Program-made: the position numbers and the translations under genes
In this document: positions 33,393 to 45,005 of the stretch, in pieces
Numbering within the stretch: the stretch's first letter is position 1
How the letters are laid out: each line of letters begins with the position of its first letter
The notes under the pieces: generated by a model
The model's input: only the letters and a program-made list of their open reading frames with translations
Databases searched by the model: none
Told to the model about the DNA's origin: nothing
NCBI GenBank assembly: GCA_026873275.1
Contig: JANTUC010000009.1
Location: forward strand, 1-64,000
Direction of reading: 5' to 3'
DNA from: Pseudopithomyces maydicus
Lineage: Eukaryota > Ascomycota > Dothideomycetes > Pleosporales > Didymosphaeriaceae
Length of the DNA: 64,000 nt

Positions 33393-33699
33393 ATACTATA
33401 ACTTTCTTTTAGTTTTAAGTTATAGTAGTAATTACGCTTACTATATAGATTCTAGATTTAATTAATAACTAAGGTAATATAAAATAATATACCTTTTATA
33501 GAGTTTAGGTATCTGGTCAGTTGTGGTATTTAGTAAGTAGGGGGTATATTATAGAGGTAAATTCTATCTAAAATACCTTTAGAATATAGCCCTATTAGAC
33601 TAATAATATAGGCCAGAATACTTTCAGCTAAATATTAGCTTTTAACTAACTTTTATATATAAAGGTTAAGCGCGCATCTTATATTTATTTATTAAATTA
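33393..33699. other. AT-rich spacer, no gene seen
   Basis: RIP-like AT-rich DNA with a G-run/TATATTATA...ATAGCCC hairpin-like pair near 33,535-33,600. A related pair recurs at about 34,760-34,820. Confidence 0.45.
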
Positions 33700-35165
33700 T
33701 TAAGTGGGCACTTAAAATAATACTAAAAATTTAATAGGCGGCAGCATAGATAAGATATATATTAAAAGGTATACCTTAAATTAAGTGTATACCTTAAATT
33801 AAGTGTATACTAGCCTTATCTAGTTCCTATAAGAATTTATTTTAAAGATTTAACGGGAGGGCGGCAGAATAGATAAAATATATATTAAAAGGTATATTTT
33901 AAATTAAGTATATAACTAAAATTAAGTATATATTTAAGATTAAGCGCGCACCTAAAATTAAGTATATACTTAAAATTAAGTGCACACCTTAAATTAATTA
34001 TATACTTTAAATTAAGCGCGCACCTTAAATTAAGTATATACTTTAAATTAAGTATATTTATACCAGCCTTATCTAGTTCCTATAAGAATTTATTTTAAAG
34101 ATTTAACGGGAGGGCGGCGGAATAAATAAAATATATATTAAAAGGTGTATTTTAAATTAAGTATATACCTAAAATTAAACGTGCACCTAAAATTAAGCGC
34201 GTACCTAAAATTAAGTGTATACCTAAAATTAAGCGCGCACCTTAAATTAAGCGTATACCTTAAATTAAGTATATATCTTAAATTAAGTATACTTATACTA
34301 GCCCTATTTAGTTCCTATAAGAATTTATTTTAAAGATTTGACGGGAGGGCGATAGTATAGATAAAATATATATTAAAAGGTATACCTTAGATTAAGTGTA
34401 TATCTTAAATTAAATATATATCTTAGATTAAGTGCGCACTTTAAATTAAATATATATCTTAAATTAAGTGTATACCTTAGATTAAGCGCGTACCTTAAAT
34501 TAAGTATATACTTTAAATTAAGCGCGCACCTTAGATTAAGCGCGTATCTTAAATTAAGTATATACTTTAGATTAAATATATACCTTAAATTAAGCGCACA
34601 CCTTAGATTAAGCGTATACCTTAAATTAAATATATATCTTAGATTAGGCGCGTATCTTAGATTAAGTATTTAAATTAAGATTATACCTACAATTAATTAT
34701 ATACTTTATATTAAATATATACTTTATCTTATTTTAATTATCTAGTCAATATATTCTTTAGTAAGTAAGGGGTATATTATATAGGTAAATTCTATCTATT
34801 TTATCCTTAGAACGTAGCCCCGTTAAGCTAATAAAATAGGATAGGATACTTCTAGCTAAATATTAAGTTTAAGCTTACTTTTTAATAGTAAAGTTATATA
34901 GGTATCTTACTTTTAAATATTAGATTATTAAGTAGGCATCTTAGATTAAGCGTACACCTTAAATTAAATATATATCCTAAATTAAGCGCGTATCCTAGAT
35001 TAAGCGCGTATCTTAGATTAAGCGCGTATCCTAAATTAAGTATATATCTTAGATTAAGCGCGTATTTTAAATTAAGCATTTAGATTAAGATTATACGTTA
35101 GATTAATTATATACCTTACTAATTAAAAATCCTAGATTAAGCGCTCAGATTAAGCGCTTATTTAA
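33700..35165. repeat. 18-bp minisatellite with higher-order repeats
   Basis: Dozens of units of about 18 bp alternating CTTAAATTAAG with either GCGCGCAC or its transition variant GTATATAC. A longer block (ending in TTTAACGGGAGGGCGG or similar) separates groups at about 33,840, 34,090 and 34,330, spaced about 240 bp. A further stretch lies at 34,920-35,165. The array ends where the first gene begins. Confidence 0.75.
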
Positions 35166-35189
35166 GTCAGATTGAGTGTATCTGGGATC

Positions 35190-36236
35190 TTCTAATAGTA
35201 ATAGCGTTTTGACTCGTCCGAGAGGTTCACAGAAGCCTTCGTCTCTTAAACGACTCGCAGATAACTGGCAACCTCCTCCTTTATGCGCACACGACACATC
35301 ACTTCCGCTTCTTCTTGCGTGATGTCGTGTTCATGCATAAGGACCCATATGCCATTCACAACATCTGGTTGACCGGCCCGCTGTGCGGCTTCGTACTCTT
35401 TCTGATACGAAAAAAGATCGTTCGTCAGGCTTGCTGCATAAACAGCAGGGATAACTAAACGTTTGCACACCTCCTCCTCTTCTTTTGGTACGGTAATGGC
35501 ACAACCAAAAGTGACAAGTGCATGCCAGAACCTATGAGCAGGGTCAGTAGAAGTGCAGACTAGCGACTCTTCCATTCATACATATGCCCTACATCCTTAG
35601 CCCTATATGGAAGATATTCCTCGAGTGTGCGGAATTGGTGATGATGTTGCCTTCCAGACCCTTCCTCGATGAACGTGGCCCAGGATTCCATAGCATCCAA
35701 TGCGCGCGGCCTATCGATAGCCAACATCTGCATCAAGATCTTGGTTTGTATCGCGCGTTTCCCAGACTGTTGTACATCTATCATTCCATCGTGGGCACAC
35801 TCACGAAATACGCCCAACGCTTCGTCGTTCTCAACATCAGCCTGTTCTGTGTTAGACTAGATCTCATATAACATGCGTGTTACTTTACATCTTGCCGAGA
35901 CATAGTGTCGATCATATCTTGACATTGTTAGTATGCGAAATCATAGCGGTATTGCCTTACCGTCATGCAGGAAAGCGAATTCATTCGCGTATGATACCAC
36001 TTCAAATCGATCTGGAAGGCACTCGGGAAGTGATACTGCCATAAAACTGTGAACGGGACCAAGACCGCCTTTGAAATCAGATAGAGGTGCGACCAACTCA
36101 TTCCAGTCTTCTTGCGCTCGTATTGACCCTTTTCCTCCAACTCCGGCGCGACATGCTTGCGGATTGGAAGACCATCACATAGACCATCCGTCGCGCAATC
36201 AGCAGGGTCCAGGAGCAACGAATTTTGATATTCCAT
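35190..36236 (-). pseudogene. Class I terpene cyclase, damaged and 3'-truncated
   Basis: Resembles the N-terminal cyclase domain of fungal di/sesterterpene synthases (fusicoccadiene synthase type). Start ATG at 36236. Inferred exons: 36236-35961, 35917-35889, 35841-35582, 35531 onward, with introns of 43, 47 and 50 bp. Splicing the first intron creates DDMID, the metal-binding DDxxD motif. The second metal motif NDLFSYQKE is intact in the last exon. Defects: one base is missing near 36,125 in exon 1, shifting the frame after residue 38 or so; a TAA at 35246 replaces a Glu codon while homology continues for some 20 codons; and the gene then ends in the minisatellite near 35,190, so the RY motif and any prenyltransferase domain are absent. 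It would use an all-trans prenyl diphosphate. The frameshift could be an assembly error, but the nonsense and truncation are harder to explain away. Confidence 0.8.
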
Positions 36237-36583
36237 GACTCTTGACTTTCCCACCCGAGCAAATGAATGATCAACAATTTTCTCTTTATGCCATCACTCA
36301 GATGAAGTAGATTCTATCGCGAGTGACATAACCTGCGTCTCTGCAGCCAAGCAGTCTACTGTGCCGCGAGACAATCAAGGCAAACTGATGCCTTCTGTTA
36401 CTATAAACTTCGATAAGCATCGAATGAAACGAAATTTACGACAGGGTAACCTGCAAGCCCATCACGCGGCATGCAACTTCGATCATTCAAACGGACGCCT
36501 CCCTTGTCATGTTGCTGGGTATCACGATATTTAAGGCAACCCTACGTCGTGACTCTTTCCAGCTGAATACCACAGACCCAAAG
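36237..36583. promoter_or_regulatory. Shared divergent promoter, terpene cyclase and P450
   Basis: A 347-bp gap between divergent starts at 36236 (minus) and 36584 (plus), consistent with co-regulation. I did not identify a specific factor site. Confidence 0.5.
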
Positions 36584-38505
36584 ATGTCGTTCACATTGGT
36601 TTGTACAGTTCTTGGCTTACTCATTCTGCAATATGGTCTCAAGATTGTATACCGACTCTGGCTCTCGCCGTTGGCACGATTTCCGGGACCCAGAATTGCT
36701 GGAATTACCAGCCTCTACGAGTTCTATTTCGACTATTTTAGGCAGGCCACCTACTGCTTTGAGATCGAGAGGATGCACAAGACCTATGGTAGGCAGATCT
36801 TGCGTCCATTGTAAGGCGGATTTAGGCTGAGTCTCGCATGCAGGCCCTATCGTGCGTATCAACCCACGTGAATTATCCATTGCAGATCCAAATTTCTACG
36901 AAAAAGTATACGTTGCTGGGAGTGTGCGGAGGACACAAGGGTACTCACAATTTGCTTCCGGCATCGGTTTCGAAGGTTCGCTGATGGTATTCCATTCGTT
37001 TCTGCTGCTAAACTGTTCATAGACACGTTCTTCCTATCGCACACCCACGAGCTGCACAGACGGCGGCGGAAACCTGTCGAGCCTTATTTTTCTCGACTCG
37101 GAGTGAGCAAGGTCGAGCCGCTCATTCGCGAGTGTACGGTAAGACTATTGGCGCGCTTCGCATCATTTGCCGGTACGGGCCGTATCGTACGCCTGGATCA
37201 TGCAATGCTGGCATTTTCAGGGGATGTCATTGGCAACATTTGCGTCGAAAGTCCGGTGGCATTGATCGACGATACTGATTTCTCACCACAGTGGTAAGTT
37301 GGCGATAACGACTGAGCATGACGCACGAGAGTCTTATCGGTCTAGGTATGACCTCCAGCATTCCATGATAAAGTGTATACCCCTGTTTACAGAGTTTCCT
37401 TGGCTCATACAGTGAGTAATCCCCATTCATGGTTGTGTACCCACTGAACACAAGTTACTCGTAGTGTCGTCCGGCAGATACCAAGCCGTCTGCTTCTTTG
37501 GGTTGATCCCAAGGTCGAATGTTTCAACGTATGGAAGAATGTGAGTATTTGCCATGGCCCACATATGACTTGAGTGTAACTCATGGTATTCAGACTGCGC
37601 AAAGTCACATCAAGAAATTAATCGAGGAGAAGGCACAACATACAGCTAAAGCGAATACGACGATAGGAGGGAGGCCGACTTTGTTTCGCTACATGGTGCA
37701 TGAGAGCGGCCTCCCCGAAGCAGACTTGACAACGGAGAGACTTACAAAAGAGGCACAGATTCTCCTGGGCGCGGGAAGTGTTTCCACCGCTCGAACGTTG
37801 CATTTCATCATCTTCTATCTGCTAACCAATAGCTTGATGCGCAAACAACTGGAGGATGAGCTCGAAACAGTAATGTCCAATTGGCCAAGAAACCCACCGT
37901 CCTGGGCGCAGCTGGAAAAGCTTCCCTATTTGCAGGCAGTGATCAAAGAGGGACTTCGGTGAGGGAGATGATAACAACAGCACATGCATCAATGGCTGAC
38001 GGGGGGCACAGTCACAGCTACGGAACCATGCATCGTTTGCCTCGTATCTCACCCGAAGAAGCTCTCCAATATCCGAGTCCTGCGGATGGAAAAGTGTGGA
38101 CGATCCCCGCAGGGGTAAGTGCCACCGACTGGTGGATATACTGACCACGTGACGTCGCGTGCAGCTAACCCCGCTCAGGTGCCCGTTGGCATGACGGCCT
38201 ATCTGCAACATACGGACCCCAACGTGTTTCCTGATCCTTTCAATTTCGTCCCGGCGCGGTGGCTCGACAATGTTACGCCGCAGATGACTCGCAACTTTGT
38301 GCCCTTCGCGCGAGGCTCGCGTAACTGCATTGGCATGAACCTTGCCATGGCTGAGCTTAACATCATGGTGGCTGCCTTGTTCCGCAGAGGTGGTATCCAA
38401 TTTGATTTGTACGAAACAGATGAGAGCGATATCGTTGCGGTGCACGACTACATCGTGCCTCTTGCCCGTGCGAACTCCAAGGGCGTACGCATAATCTTCA
38501 AGTAG
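36584..38505 (+). CDS. Cytochrome P450 monooxygenase
   Basis: Start chosen at ATG 36584, giving an N-terminal membrane anchor (residues about 3-22) and then the proline-rich FPGPR hinge. Eight exons inferred: 36584-36788, 36844-36975, 37023-37293, 37346-37411, 37465-37540, 37594-37958, 38012-38114, 38179-38505. They sum to 514 residues with no internal stop. The ExxR motif is E369-GL-R372, followed by a PxRW segment, and the heme loop is F449-ARGSRNC456-IG, with Cys456 the iron ligand. The I-helix reads GAGSVSTAR (309-317): the usual acidic residue before Thr is Val, which is atypical. One intron (at 36976) would use a weak GTTCGC donor. It probably oxidises the product of the neighbouring terpene cyclase in the ER membrane. 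Substrate unknown. Confidence 0.88.
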
Positions 38506-38646
38506 TTGAAATATATCAGACGGCCGTGTTACGCTGATGACATAACACGGTTTCTGTGTAACCCACTCATTCATGACGCTGGTCCTTTTCTGAATCTTGC
38601 AAAAACCCATCGTGATTGCCGCACCACACGGCACTGCATCAACACT

Positions 38647-40518
38647 ATGGAGCACCCGGTGAATAGCTCCAGTTTCGATGTCCTAGTGCTCGGAGCAGGT
38701 ACGGGTTGTCTCTATGCCACTTTCGTGAGCCCGTTCTGACGTTATATAGGTCTCAGTGGAATAATTGCAGCCCAGAGGCTTCTGCAGGCACATCCAGAAA
38801 CCAATCTAGCGATAATTGAGCGCGACGACTGTATAGGCGGAGTATGGAGCAAACGTATGAGTACCTTCACCCGATTAGCTTAGCCTTCTCACTCGCATCT
38901 ACAGGAAGGATATACCCCAGCTTTTGGTCGCAGTGGACTCATGGTATCGCCGAGTTTTCCGATATGCCAATGGAGCGACCGCCCGAAGAGGATTGCATGA
39001 ATGACCTGTTTCGCGCAAAGTACACCACGAAATACCTCGAGGACTATGTCGATACGATGCGTCACCGTGGACTATCGCTTCGTGACAGAATACTGTTCAA
39101 CACCGAGGTCCGGGCGATAACCAAGGTCGATGGAAAATGGCAGGTGGCTGCTGTGGATACCCAAAATCAATCCCCGAGGACTCTGAATGCTTCGAAACTC
39201 ATGATTGCAAATGGCCAAGCTTCTACGCCGAACATGCCTGCATTCCCCGGTCAAGAGCGGTTTCAAGGTGGCATTGTCCATACCATCGATTTTGCATCTT
39301 CGAGCGTCATTGAGGACCAGGCTGTGCAACACGTTGCAATCGTGGGAGCGGGCAAGTCCGCTGCCGACATGGTATACGAGTCGCTCAAGGCGGGAAAGAC
39401 CGTCCACTGGATCATTCGCAAAAGTGGTACTGGTGGTTTGGGGGCAGCTGCATTTGCCCCTATAGATCTGCCGACTCCGTACAAGAATGGCGTAGAGGCA
39501 TCACAAGCACGAATCATGGCATCATTACAACCATGCTTCTTGATACCAAATCGGACTTGGTGGACGTGGTTCCTCCATAGCACCAACCTGGGCGTGGGCC
39601 TCGTCACCCGCATTTTCTCCGCACTGGACAACACGGTTCGGAAATATGCCGGTTATCGTCTGAGGAAGAGTGATAAGGGATTTGAAAAGCTGGAATATGA
39701 TACTTCGTATGTCGGTTCTATCTAATGATGGTCGAATACTGACTTTCCCTAGTATCATCTGGCAGAACGGACCAGCTGGAGGCTGTCACTTTGCAGATTT
39801 CTGGCCGCTTGTTGCGGAAAAAGTTCATGTGCATCGGGCTGGCATCAAAGCGCTTACTGCGACTGAAGTATACCTAGATGACGACGAGACTACTCACTTT
39901 CCCTGCGATGCAATCCTTTGCGGGACCGGTTGGACAGGTGGCTTTTACATGTTCGACGATGAACTAAGGAAGGAATTGGGTTTACCCTATTCCAAAGAAT
40001 TAGAGGATCAGGACAGTATCGATCACTGGGAGAAATTGGTAGCTGAAGCCGACGAAGAGATGCTTAAACGATTCATCATGCTTAGAAATCCACCAGAGCA
40101 CCACCACATCTATGAGCATCGTACGCCATATAGGCTCTACCACGTCATGGCTCCACTCCGAGACGACTCGATCCTCTTTTTAAACCACGTTGTTGCAGGA
40201 GCAAAGATGTTTGCAGCCGAAGCCCAGGCAATTTGGGCTGTTGCTTACTGGGATAAAAACATACGGCTGCCGTCTGTCGAGGAGCGAGAGAGAGATATAG
40301 CACGCTGGATTGCGTGGAACAAACGACGCTACCTCTCCAACGGAGAGCTTGGGCATTTCGCTGCCTTCGATAGCGTTCCCTATGTCGATAGGCTTTTCGA
40401 TGAGATAGGTCTCACTGCCCATCGCAACAAGGGCTTTTTGGGGAACATGTTTGCACCTATCCGCCCATCCGATACAGGCAAAGTATGGCAAGAATACTTG
40501 GCGAGGCAAGCAATCTAA
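38647..40518 (+). CDS. FAD-dependent monooxygenase, FMO type
   Basis: Four exons inferred: 38647-38698, 38750-38854, 38905-39706, 39753-40518, encoding 574 residues. FAD-binding GxGxxG at residues 16-21 is formed across the first intron. The FMO fingerprint FxGxxxHxxxF lies at 172-182 and the NADPH-binding GAGKSA at 200-205. The fingerprint ends in Phe rather than Trp, pointing to the FMO class rather than a classical Baeyer-Villiger enzyme, though such enzymes can do either reaction. It starts 141 bp after the P450 stop on the same strand, and probably takes part in tailoring the same terpenoid. Confidence 0.88.
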
Positions 40519-40950
40519 GTGCATTGCATTACATAGCTCAGGGATACTGTTACATTTTAACATAACTTGTGAACCTAGGTCCAGGTTGCAGTTTGTGGGC
40601 GAGATTTGCATGGTTCGGGCAGCGAAGGACTATTACAGGATGGTGGGATCGGCACATGGCAGTCATCCCTCGCATTGCCCATTGGACAACGTTTTCGGGA
40701 GGCGCAGTCTAAATCTCTAGGTTCCCAGGGGCGGCATTAGACCTTGTTGGTTAATTGCCTCCTGGCAGCCCACCCCTACGGCATGTAAGCCTGGATCATT
40801 GCCAGCTGGTTGTATCTCAGGTTGAACCTTGCCTCTAAAAGTATTGACCATGATCCTTTCGCTTCATCATTCGTACAGTCTCTCCCGCAAGTGCTCCATC
40901 GCTTGTCTTTTCCCGTTATCACTAAGCGCGAATATCGTAAACGTTCTGCC
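40519..40950. other. Intergenic, no gene seen
   Basis: 3' end of the monooxygenase gene and promoter of the next. Contains a CCCAGGGGCGG stretch near 40,725. No supported frame. Confidence 0.5.
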
Positions 40951-42316
40951 ATGGATCTTTCAGCTGCTCCGCCACCTCCCGGTGGGCGATCCGACTTCAA
41001 CAACCCGGACAATTATAAACACCACAATATAGTTTTGCACACAGTTGTTCTTGCGTTCACCACTGTAGCCGTGATTGTTCGCGTGTATACTCGGGCTGTG
41101 ATCAAGAGAAACTTTGGAGTAGATGACTGTACGTATGGAACGACTCGAGTTCATTGCGCAGTTACTGATATAGTTTGAAGGGCTCGCATTACTATCATGG
41201 GTCAGTCGGAATAATCTTGGAAGCCACTATTGAAAGCCTACCTAACTCACAGCTTTAGTCATTGTCGTTGGAGTTTTCTACCATCTTAGCCTACGGTAAG
41301 ATGATGTCAACAATTGCGACGACCTGAGCTTATATTGTAGCCACGAAATGGGGCTTTGGCATGCATATCTATGATATTCGAGCTTCAGAAATACTTCACG
41401 CGCTGAAAGTACGGCCCCGGGACTCTTCAAGGTGTTGTGATCGTACCACTAACATATTTCGGCACAGTGGCTCAATGTCTCGCAGAAATCATACTACTGG
41501 CTCATCCTCTCCATCAAACTGTGTATCCTTGTAGGGTACCTGCGAGTCTTCAAAGTGGACCGCGGCACGAGGTGGGCCATATACTTCGGGATCTTCGCCA
41601 ACTCGGTCTTCTACGTGATCACATTCTTCATCGACGTCACCCGATGCAAGACGTGCCTGCTTTACTCCGCGTTCCCGTGGGCAACCGGAATTTTCAACAT
41701 GATCAGCGACTTCTACATACTACTTCTACCGATGCCTCTGATCTTCCGCATGCTCATGCCCCTCGCTAGGAGACTCCGGATCGCTTCAATCTTTGGACTC
41801 GGTCTATTGTGAGTACCGAACACATGCGCTGGGCCCATACATCTAATCATACCCAGTACCTGCATCACGAGCGTCATGCGCTTCGTCGTCTCGCGCCAAT
41901 ATGCTTCCGAGCCAGATCAGACATACGTTGCCGCCAAAGTATTGCATTGGACGTACGTGAATCTCCATCTGGCCCTTTCACCCCATTTTCCCTTTTTACT
42001 AGAGCTGACTCAACGACCTCGGCTTAGTGTTCTCGAGATCAACATCGCCATCATTTGCGCGTGCGCCGTGGGTTTCCCGGCTTTCTTCGATACTAAATCG
42101 CCTCGCTCGTTCGGGTCTCTGGTCGGAAGTCTGCTGACGAGGGGATTGGCGTCAAAAATTAATGTGGCATCGCAAGCGACTACTGAGAAGCCATATGAGA
42201 GTGCTGCTGGGTTGGCGGAGAGTGAGATGCTGGGGAAGTCGCGGTGGAGGATGCTCACTAGGCCTAGTAAAGCCAGCTTGCGCCCTCGAGAAAGACCTGA
42301 GGTCGGGGAAGTCTAG
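40951..42316 (+). CDS. Fungal rhodopsin-domain 7-TM membrane protein
   Basis: Seven exons inferred: 40951-41128, 41181-41200, 41259-41295, 41341-41408, 41468-41808, 41857-41952, 42028-42316, giving 342 residues. Several hydrophobic helices are visible, including one after an N-terminal Pro/Gly-rich extracellular stretch (HNIVLHTVVLAFTTVAVIVR). Family marks are a short DDW segment after the first loop, a TKWGFGMHIYD block, and a later conserved RCKTC loop before the fifth helix region. The tail after the last helix is Ser/Arg/Lys-rich and cytosolic. This large fungal family is common near secondary-metabolite genes but has no assigned activity. It is not an opsin with a visible retinal lysine. 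The very short second and third exons are the least certain part. Confidence 0.78.
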
Positions 42317-42757
42317 AAGGTTTGGGATATTTTGCTGGTATGAGGGACGTAGTATTTGCTGTGTGCTGTCCACTGGTCTTTCGAGGCTGGGATCTCGATG
42401 TACTCTGTTTAGTCATTTAACATTCATCGTTTCTCGCGCTTTTTGTGTAGTTGTCGTTCCTATCATCTGAGATTCAGTACGACTTGAAAAATCTATATAG
42501 TTAGCTTTTTCTAGAAAGTTATAATAGATCTGGGTTGCCTATAATACCTGCTGCCTACAGGACGGTAACTTTTAGGCCACTTGTAATATGGCAATCGCTG
42601 TAAGGGTAACGTGACTGCACGCCAATTTAACCCTGCGTGCGGGGTATGCAGCTGAATGCAAAGATCACGTTAGGGTTACTGGAAAAAGTTTTTGTGGGTT
42701 TTATAGTTATCGCGCTCTCGTCGAATGTAGATTTCCTACTTCTCGTCAGGTTTCAAT
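42317..42757. other. Intergenic, no gene seen
   Basis: Includes an 8-bp inverted pair TAACGTGA (42607-42614) and TCACGTTA (42665-42672) upstream of the hydrolase start. It could be a regulator site, but nothing else supports that. Confidence 0.4.
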
Positions 42758-43925
42758 ATGGTTCTGTCCACATCTCGCCCACCCTTCTCTAGGTCAGAAC
42801 TCATGACTCTGAGTTCTCGCGACCCTGAACTAGAAGAAGTAGTATACCCCCGAGATTATTCAAGTAAACAAGCTAACCGCACAAACCCCAAAGCTTCTTC
42901 AAACGTCTGGCCCGTGGCCCGACCCGCCCTTTACCGACATCCCCCAATGCCGCTCCCTGTCCGACTATGCAGACAACCTCCTCTCAAACGCCCATGGAGC
43001 TCCGCCTGACGGTATCATCGAGGATACGATCTCCATCCCAACGTGCGACACATACACCTCACAGGCTACATTGACGCGACCTAGCACCAGCAGGCCACCA
43101 GGTCCACTAGTCATCCTCTTCCACCCAGGCGGCTTCTTCCTTGGAAGCCCCGCGAAATTGACCACATATGCACGAGCTCTCGCCACATTATTCGGCGCCT
43201 CAGTACTCTGTCCGTCCTACCGATTCGCCCCGGAGCACCCCTTTCCCACCGGCATCAAAGATGCCTGGGCCGTCGTGCAATGGGCAGCGTCACACGCCGA
43301 GGAATTAAACGCAGACCCCATCTCGCAAGGCTTCCTCGTCGGGGGCGTATCAAGCGGTGCCAACTTTGCGGTCGCACTGACACGTCATGCCGTTGAGGCG
43401 GGCTTGCATCCCCGCATCACGGGCGTCTGGGCGCCGCTGTTCATCGGATGCGTTAGCCCTGAACACGTCCCCGATCGCTATGGCGAATTATACGTGAGCC
43501 ATGAGCAGAATTCGGATGCGCTTGTCATTGATAAAGGGAAGGCGGCGACGATGTGGGAATACTACAAACCTGAGAATGCATCGCCTTTATTCAACCCGCT
43601 TGCTGTAGAAGCGGGTTCGGCATTCGATCTTGGATGTATGCCTAAGGTGTGCCTTCAGGTAGCTGGTCAGGATTTGTTTCGCGATGATGGGTTGGTGTTT
43701 GGGTATGCGCTACGAGATGCGGGTGCGCAGGTAAGGGTGGATGTATATCCAGGTGTTCCTCATTCGTTCTGGGTATTTGCACCCTCGCTTGAAGTTTCTA
43801 GGGAGTGTATTGGGAATATGGTTGAAGGGTTTGCGTGGTTGCTTGGTGTTGCTATTGAGGATCTCCCAGAGGAGTGGGAAGTAGCCATGGTGGCTCCTCG
43901 TATTCAGCTTGATGATAAAGTATGA
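42758..43925 (+). CDS. Alpha/beta hydrolase (hormone-sensitive lipase / arylacetamide deacetylase-like)
   Basis: Two exons inferred, 42758-42841 and 42894-43925, joined by a 52-bp intron with a CTAAC branch site, giving 371 residues. Oxyanion motif HPGG at 105-108 (HGGG-type with Pro in place of the first Gly). Nucleophile elbow G179-V-S181-S-G183. Asp288 or Asp292 and His318 complete the triad. The length is normal for the family. In a terpenoid setting it could remove or add acyl groups, or hydrolyse a lactone formed by the neighbouring oxygenase. That role is inferred from position only. Confidence 0.85.
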
Positions 43926-44397
43926 AAAGATTCTATGTTGAGTCTGCGTTCTTGGAGAGGCGGCTACTATATACGCTTTGAAGATGGTCTCATAATTGTA
44001 TGAAAATCCCGTACTTGCCTGCTATGCGGTACAGCGTCGGTATACTCCAACCCATCGGACACTCCGATGTGCCACATACCGCACATTTGATTTTGAATTA
44101 TTATGGGTTCTAAGGTAGCCGACCGGTTGACATTATCAATCCCTATCGGCGCTAACTTCCCCGCACTCTACAATGGAATCCGGGGAACGAGCTTGCCGCC
44201 GTGGAATCAGTTGTGCAACCGCCTGCCCCTGTTCGAAACTCCTATCGCAAGATGTTGGTACTGTGGACTATCTCCGACCCACATATGCCGGCCATTTCTC
44301 AAATGTTTCACGACACCGCCGTTGCGTATGTTGCTGTGCTGATCGGTATGCCTACCGCTGCCTTTCATGTCTTGGTCACAGTGGTAGCGGAATAGTT
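43926..44397. other. Intergenic, no intact gene
   Basis: Between the hydrolase and the broken transporter. A short hydrophobic stretch near 44,320-44,390 may belong to the transporter remnant, but I could not fit it to a specific helix. Confidence 0.35.
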
Positions 44398-45005
44398 GAT
44401 TTTGCCACCGTACAAATTCGATGCAGCTCAAATTGGTCTGATATGAATACCACTTTCTTATCGGTTCCTACTTGGCTATGCTGATCCTCGGGCCATTGGG
44501 TGATCGATCGGTTCTATGATCCGTGAAGAATAACACTGGCATTTATGAATCAGAATTGGATATTTTCATGGCAGGATTTGGCTTGGCTAAGGGTTATGCT
44601 TGGCTTATTGTTGCCGTTGGAACAGGCTTCCTGGGATTCGGTATGTCGGTTGGAACGGGGATGTCCTTTCTCTACGAGGTGGATTCCTCTCCAGAAATAC
44701 GTTCTCCATGCACCTATATATGTACGCTGCATGTGGCTCTATCAATGACTAAGTATTCGATAGATTGTTGCTGACTCGGTAATTGCGATTACATGCGTCA
44801 GAAACGTAATCGCCACGATTTTTGATGTTGCGGTTTCTCCATGGGAGAAGCCATCACGAATATTCGATATGTTCTTAGGATTTGTGTTAACCATGTTTTT
44901 CATGATATTGATCTCTTTCGGGTTTTTGTGGCGAGGCAATGCGCTTCACATATCACCTGCAGCGAGGTACCGCAAGCTCGTCGCTCAGCAAAGCAACACA
45001 ACTAA
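44398..45005 (+). pseudogene. MFS transporter remnant, C-terminal half
   Basis: Reads as helices 7-12 of a fungal major facilitator (SVOP/DHA1-like), with the order PPYKFDAAQIG, a GPLGDRS loop, NNTGIYESELD, a GTGFLGFGM helix, YEVDSSPEI, then ADSVIAITCVRN and a final helix ending RYRKLV. The frame is broken by TGA codons (at the GLI-IP junction and after SVL), by a shift near 44,450 and by a junction near 44,700-44,765 that no GT-AG intron rescues in frame. The N-terminal half is not recognisable. It was probably the efflux pump of the neighbouring cluster. Non-functional. Confidence 0.65.

Noticed and set aside
34145..35079. Frames of repeated YLKLSV- and YALNLR-like hexapeptides
   Set aside because: Translation of the 18-bp minisatellite in both directions. 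The period is a multiple of three, so frames stay open by chance.
36100..36140. An intron to explain the cyclase frame change near 36,125
   Set aside because: The two frames abut within a few bases; no GT-AG pair of plausible length fits.
35928..36254. 108-codon unspliced frame at the 5' end of the terpene cyclase
   Set aside because: Starts with GTG. After residue 44 or so it reads the wrong frame, while the cyclase family sequence continues in the neighbouring frame and through a GTAAGG intron.
42607..42672. 8-bp inverted repeat TAACGTGA / TCACGTTA before the hydrolase
   Set aside because: Symmetry does not extend past 8 bp and spacing is 50 bp; no other support as an operator.
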